Origin: Labia minor
Taxonomy: Eukaryota; Arthropoda; Insecta; Dermaptera; Spongiphoridae
Assembly (NCBI GenBank): GCA_963082975.1
Contig: OY720346.1
Span: 43,253,296 to 43,317,295, forward strand
Reading direction: 5' to 3'
DNA: 64,000 bases
Shown: one piece after another, positions 59,670 to 64,000 of the stretch
Position numbering within the stretch: the first letter of the stretch is position 1
Layout of the letters: each line of letters opens with the position of its first letter
The notes under the pieces: model-generated
Told to the model about the DNA's origin: nothing
The model's database searches: none
The model's input: only the letters and a program-made list of their open reading frames with translations
Made by a program: the position numbers and the translations under genes

Positions 59670-60261
59670 ACTTTCCCGCATACTTCGTATAAGGGAAGTA
59701 TTGGAATCGTCAAAAATTTCGACTTGGAGATTTCGATAGAACTTGACATTTTAGACCTCCCTGAGTCGGAAAATACCATTTTTCAAATTATGTCTGTGTG
59801 TGTGTATGTATCTATGTATGGATGTATGTAATGTTTGTCTGTGAGCAAATTTACTCAGAAACTAATCAAGCTAGGACTTCGAAATTTGGTACACCGATAT
59901 TATTCACAGTTTGTAGATTTCTATCAAAATTTCGTCAAAATCGGTTAACCGGAAGTGGTACTTTACCTACACTGGTTGCGTTTACCTTTCAAGTAAAGTA
60001 CCAGTTTGCTTCGAGATATTTGCTTCCTATTTTGTATATAGATTTAAAAATATGAAAAAAATTCAGATACCAAATTTCATCATGATCTGACTACCGGAAG
60101 TGACATTTTACCTATACAAGTAGCGTTAGGTGTAAATTATAAATATATATAATAGTGTTAAACCATTTTACTTTATAATTTAAATTAATTAGTTTGTTTA
60201 TTTTTATTGTTGTTAAAACACAATAATAATAACCTAATTACCTATTTATATGCGGGAAAGT
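59670..60261. mobile_element. Repeat D, MITE-like element with 13-bp inverted ends
   Basis: ACTTTCCCGCATA at 59670-59682 is exactly inverted at 60249-60261 (TATGCGGGAAAGT). The 592-bp interior has a GTGTGTAT tract, CTTCGAAATTTGGTACACCG, CGTCAAAATCGGTTAACCGG and ACCGGAAGTGACATTTTACC. The block order resembles repeat A but the sequence differs. There is no coding frame with a domain and no clear target duplication. Confidence 0.6.
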
Positions 60262-60269
60262 CTAGGGGA

Positions 60270-60560
60270 GGACACTCCCGATTTTTGATAATATGAATAG
60301 TTGGAGCAAATAGAGACATGAGTCTTCAATTAGTCCTTCAGATTTTATTGAGTCATCTTCTGTGGGCTGGCGACTACTATGGGGGTTGGAAGCCGGCCAT
60401 GATCCCTGCTCCTGGGACTGTAATCCATTTATAGAACGATTTGTCTCTCCTCCGACCTATTAGAAGACTGATTAAAATTCGTCCTTACATCGATAAGGAA
60501 AACGCTTAATCCCCTTCTTTCCAATAACTTACCCCAACTTGTACACATGTGCTCCTTGGT
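60270..60560. other. Higher-complexity non-coding block of unknown origin
   Basis: Balanced base composition with CTGTGGGCTGGCGACTACTA and GGAAGCCGGCCATGATCCCT. No open frame, tRNA fold or similarity to other repeats here. It could be an unrecognised repeat or a piece of unique host DNA. Confidence 0.4.
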
Positions 60561-60564
60561 CGAT

Positions 60565-63500
60565 TGATGTCATGAACCACATGTTATGTAATTTATTAAT
60601 TTAAAAAAAATGGAATTTATGAAATATTTTCTCTTCATCAATTGAAAATATTTCTGTTTAGGTCTTTTGTTCTCTCAAGTTTTAAGAAACTTGTCATGAA
60701 ATTTATTGAATGTGTTTATGTGATGATGTCAATGTGTTATAAATGTTCATTTATAGTATTGTAACTATATTTCCCTGTCAAAGAGCATTTTTATGCTTAT
60801 ATATTTCAATATATATAAAATAAATAGTATATTCTCTTTTTCAATAATAATAGAATTTGAGATGTAAGGGTGGTGTCATTTTGGTATTTTCTTCTCAAAC
60901 TAATAATAACTTTGCCAATAATAAAGTCGTCATATTATGTCAACACAGGTTAAGGGTTGTTGATGACGAAGTGGTAAGGGAAGGGATGGTAGATGATAAT
61001 AATAATAACCTGGGATATTCAAGACCAGTCCTAAAATTAAACAATAAAATTTCAATTAAAAATAACGATGTGATACTTTTAGACAATATGATAGATAAGA
61101 AAAGAGAAATCAATTTTTAGCAATGAATTATTTAATGAATTAAATTTAAAGAGAAAATTATATATATATATATTCATATAATATTGAAAATTTAGAATTA
61201 TATAAATATATTACTCCTTATAATCTCTTGGTTTCATCTTCTCTGTTTATGTCTTTTGGTGACATTTCATTTAATATTAATTAGTTCTATATATATAAAA
61301 GTGTGTTGGTGTCGTTTAGGGGATGCCTACGGTGCCCTCGTAAAATGTAATTAAAATTTACTAACACAATCACTTTTAAATAACTCCAACACTTTACAGT
61401 CAGATGGGCCTGGCATCATCGTGAATTAAATAAAAAATTTTTTTCTTTAAAGGAATTAACTATATAATACCTAAATATATTCAAACAAAATTGAATAATA
61501 ATATAAAAATGTAATGAAATAATTTAATGTTTAATAAAAAAAAATAAAATAATAATAGAATTAATGAACTAATTATGTTTATTTTTTTAATTATTATTAT
61601 TATCTATTACGCTAATATAATCTTCATCATTATTTAGTATATGTATTTAACAAAATTGATTAAATATGTTGAAAGAGAGGAGTGGAGGTCGGGTCGGGGG
61701 GGGGGGGGCGAAGGGGGAAGAAGTTAGGAGGTGTATATAAATTTCTTAACATTTTGCATTTGACTCGTCAACTTCTATATTTATTTTTTAATGTTTCTAT
61801 TTTATTTTAATTATATGTCAAAGGCAGTGTGAGAAAAACAAACGAGAAGATGAAATTGCGTGGGTGGTTTGATGTGGGGAGTGGGTGGCTGTCGGGAAAG
61901 AGTGGGGGATAAGAAGGAGAACAATAACAAAAGGAAAGTTGTTTCAATCGAGAGAACACAATTTAAATAGCAACACACAACACTGGAGAAAGCAAGAAGA
62001 CAAATGTTGTTGTTTAAGATTCAAGTTTATTTTTGTATTTAAATAAATAAATAAATAAATACATTCTAAAATATATATATAGCAAAGAAAGAGAAATAAT
62101 TTTAAGAATTTAATGAAGAACAACACCTAAATAAATAAAATAATGTATCGTATACCAAATAATAAATAAATAAATAAAAATATGATTTTATTTATTTATT
62201 TTATTATTTTTTATTTTTTTACATTCATTTGTTTAATTTAACTAAAAATATTTTAATTGTTTATTTATTTTTTTTATTTATTTATTTGTATAAATATCAA
62301 ACGTATTTATTTATTTTATAAAAGAGAGTAATAATATAGTATAAAAAAAATTGATTGTTTTATTATCCGATTAGTGAGTCAATGAGTGGATTGAAATATG
62401 ATTTTTCACCTTTGTTGCATATATTAAATATTTCACCCTCTAGTTAAATCTTAATTTATTCATTATTCATATGATTTTACAATATTGAAATATAACGAAT
62501 ATTCATATAAAATATAAACTATATGTATATTGTTTATAGTATATATATATATATATATATTGAATACAAAGTAACCAATTACAACAATTTAATACAATTT
62601 AAATAAACCTAAAAATCACTAAAATTTTATAATACTCTGAACGCCTTATATAAGCAACTCATTTGAACCAATTTCAATGAAGGGTTTCTTATTGGGAAAA
62701 ATTGCGTTTAGAGAAAAATTAATTTAAAGCACAAAAATATAATTTAATTATTAATTAATTAACAGAAACTAATAGAAATTCTAGTAACTATTCTAATTAA
62801 CAGAAATTAACTTCAATACTGGCAACTCAAAACACAAACATATTCCGATAACAGAATTTTTACAATTTGAGGTTTTGTTGCTGTCAACAACCCAAATATT
62901 TACCTTTTAAAAAATAAGTTGCTTATTCAGAAAAGAACTAAAAAAAGTTGCTTGAGTAGAGGTTACTTATAAAGAATGTTGCTTATATAGAACGTTCACT
63001 GTATATCATCAGAATATTTCAAAATAAAATTTTATTTTTATTATTTCTTAATTTAATAATTAAAATTAAAAAGAATCTATTATTATTGTTATTATTATAA
63101 TTAATTTTCGGTAAATTTGTATAAAAAAATTATCATTTGATTTTTTTTCTGCGTAATTATTTGCTATCATTTCCCATTTATTTCGAACCCTATTATCTTG
63201 CTTTATGCTATTATTAGTGTCTTATCGTGAATGCTAATAACCACCCTTGTGATGGAGGGTGGGAATAAACTGATGGGGTGGGGAGTAAAAGGTGGGTAAG
63301 GATTGTAGAAAGATAAGCACCTTAGCTTCTGTTTTGATCTATTACTTATAGTCAGAGGGGTGTATGATGGTGGTTGATGGTCGTTGGGGACGTTCAAAAG
63401 GGTAGAACAAAAAAAAAATTAGCGAAAAGAGATTAGGAAGAAGAAAAAAAAGTGGTGGGAAATAAAAAACTAATCAAAGGTAATCGTAGGGCTTTAGAAG

Positions 63501-63672
63501 AAGAAGAGAAAATTACAGAAAATAACTATGGACGAAAGAATGAGTGGAAAAGAGAGAGGGAGAGAGAAAATTAACAGCTATTCACCATCAACATACATTA
63601 TTTATCAATCTATAAAAGAAATCTTTTTGTTCTTTTTTGGAAAATATAAATATTCTATAATAGCGCTTTTTC

Positions 63673-63718
<46 letters not shown>

Positions 63719-64000
63719 ATATTATTGACAATTATATAAAAGAGAGGGAGAGCGAAAAAAGGGAAAGTAAAGAGGGAAAGAGAGAAAGTTGATAAACATT
63801 TTTTTGTTTTGTTTATGACTCAAAGAATGAATGGGAGGCGAAATGTTTGGGACAAGAGTGGCACATACAATCTCTCTCTATATATATTTTAGGTTAACTC
63901 TCGTAAATCTAAACCCCCACTCACCCCTTACACCGACAATTCACATCCACCTCGAATGGCAGTAAACCTAAATACCAAATATAAATAAATATATATAGAG
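60565..64000. other. Intergenic-type DNA to the window end
   Basis: A+T-rich with G-rich islands at 61670-61930 (G-run near 61698-61709) and 63230-63580, and (TA)n at 63678-63716. A frame at 60857-61120 (87 codons) has no recognisable domain and is Asn-rich at its end; I do not call it a gene. The last 250 bases are again purine-rich. Confidence 0.5.
63678..63716. repeat. (TA)n microsatellite
   Basis: About 36 bases of alternating T and A. Confidence 0.9.

Noticed and set aside
60857-61120. 87-codon frame as a small gene
   Set aside because: No recognisable motif, Asn-rich from AAT repeats, no supporting context.
61286-61330. Helitron 5' end (TCTATATATATAAAAGTG)
   Set aside because: Preceded by T rather than A, no shared downstream block and no 3' end.

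Overview
This window looks like repeat-dominated, very A+T-rich animal nuclear DNA, most likely from an arthropod. The basis is its mixture of invertebrate mobile elements (mariner-like elements, a Buster-type hAT, Helitrons, a LINE, and tRNA-derived SINEs), its many (TA)n and (GA)n microsatellites, and the lack of any bacterial gene organisation. I recognise no host protein-coding gene and no intact exon series. Every protein similarity I can support belongs to a transposon. Species identity cannot be settled from the sequence alone.

Layout. Positions 1-188 hold the broken N-terminus of a mariner transposase, cut by the window edge. At about 1.9-3.1 kb there is a dispersed repeat (called repeat A here), interrupted by a small element whose end is a 33-bp palindromic tandem array. 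Four long Helitrons lie at 8174-11059, 32395-34439, 38833-40522 and 43919-47240. All end in a hairpin followed by CTAG, and all carry the 3' part of one LINE family; free-standing fragments of that LINE lie at 24.96-25.65, 27.30-27.81 and 48.37-49.0 kb. The 12.4-17.3 kb region is a cluster of a foldback family (repeat B) with degenerate Helitron ends between copies. SINE copies are at 6.3, 20.7 and 37.2 kb, and a different tRNA-headed SINE is at 28.2-28.5 kb. Deletion derivatives of several mariner families are at 18.7, 21.9, 24.6, 30.9, 56.4 and 57.7 kb.

The best-preserved element is a 3,327-bp hAT at 52155-55481. It has terminal inverted repeats, a perfect 8-bp target duplication and a transposase frame of 619 codons broken by a single TGA, which sits at the second zinc-ligand cysteine of the BED finger. 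It landed inside an older mariner remnant (51.96-56.15 kb). A 299-bp MITE at 35674-35972 is an internally deleted relative of the same hAT, and a third hAT-ended MITE (37230-37527) split a SINE. All three target duplications fit nnnTAnnn, the pattern described for the Buster branch.

How the parts relate. Potential mobilisers and passengers are both present: the hAT and its MITEs, the mariner families and their TIR-bearing deletion derivatives, and the Helitrons carrying LINE sequence. Every transposase or reverse transcriptase frame seen is broken or partial, so no element here looks autonomously active. Between elements are A+T-rich stretches and short purine- or pyrimidine-rich islands of higher G+C in which I see no gene.
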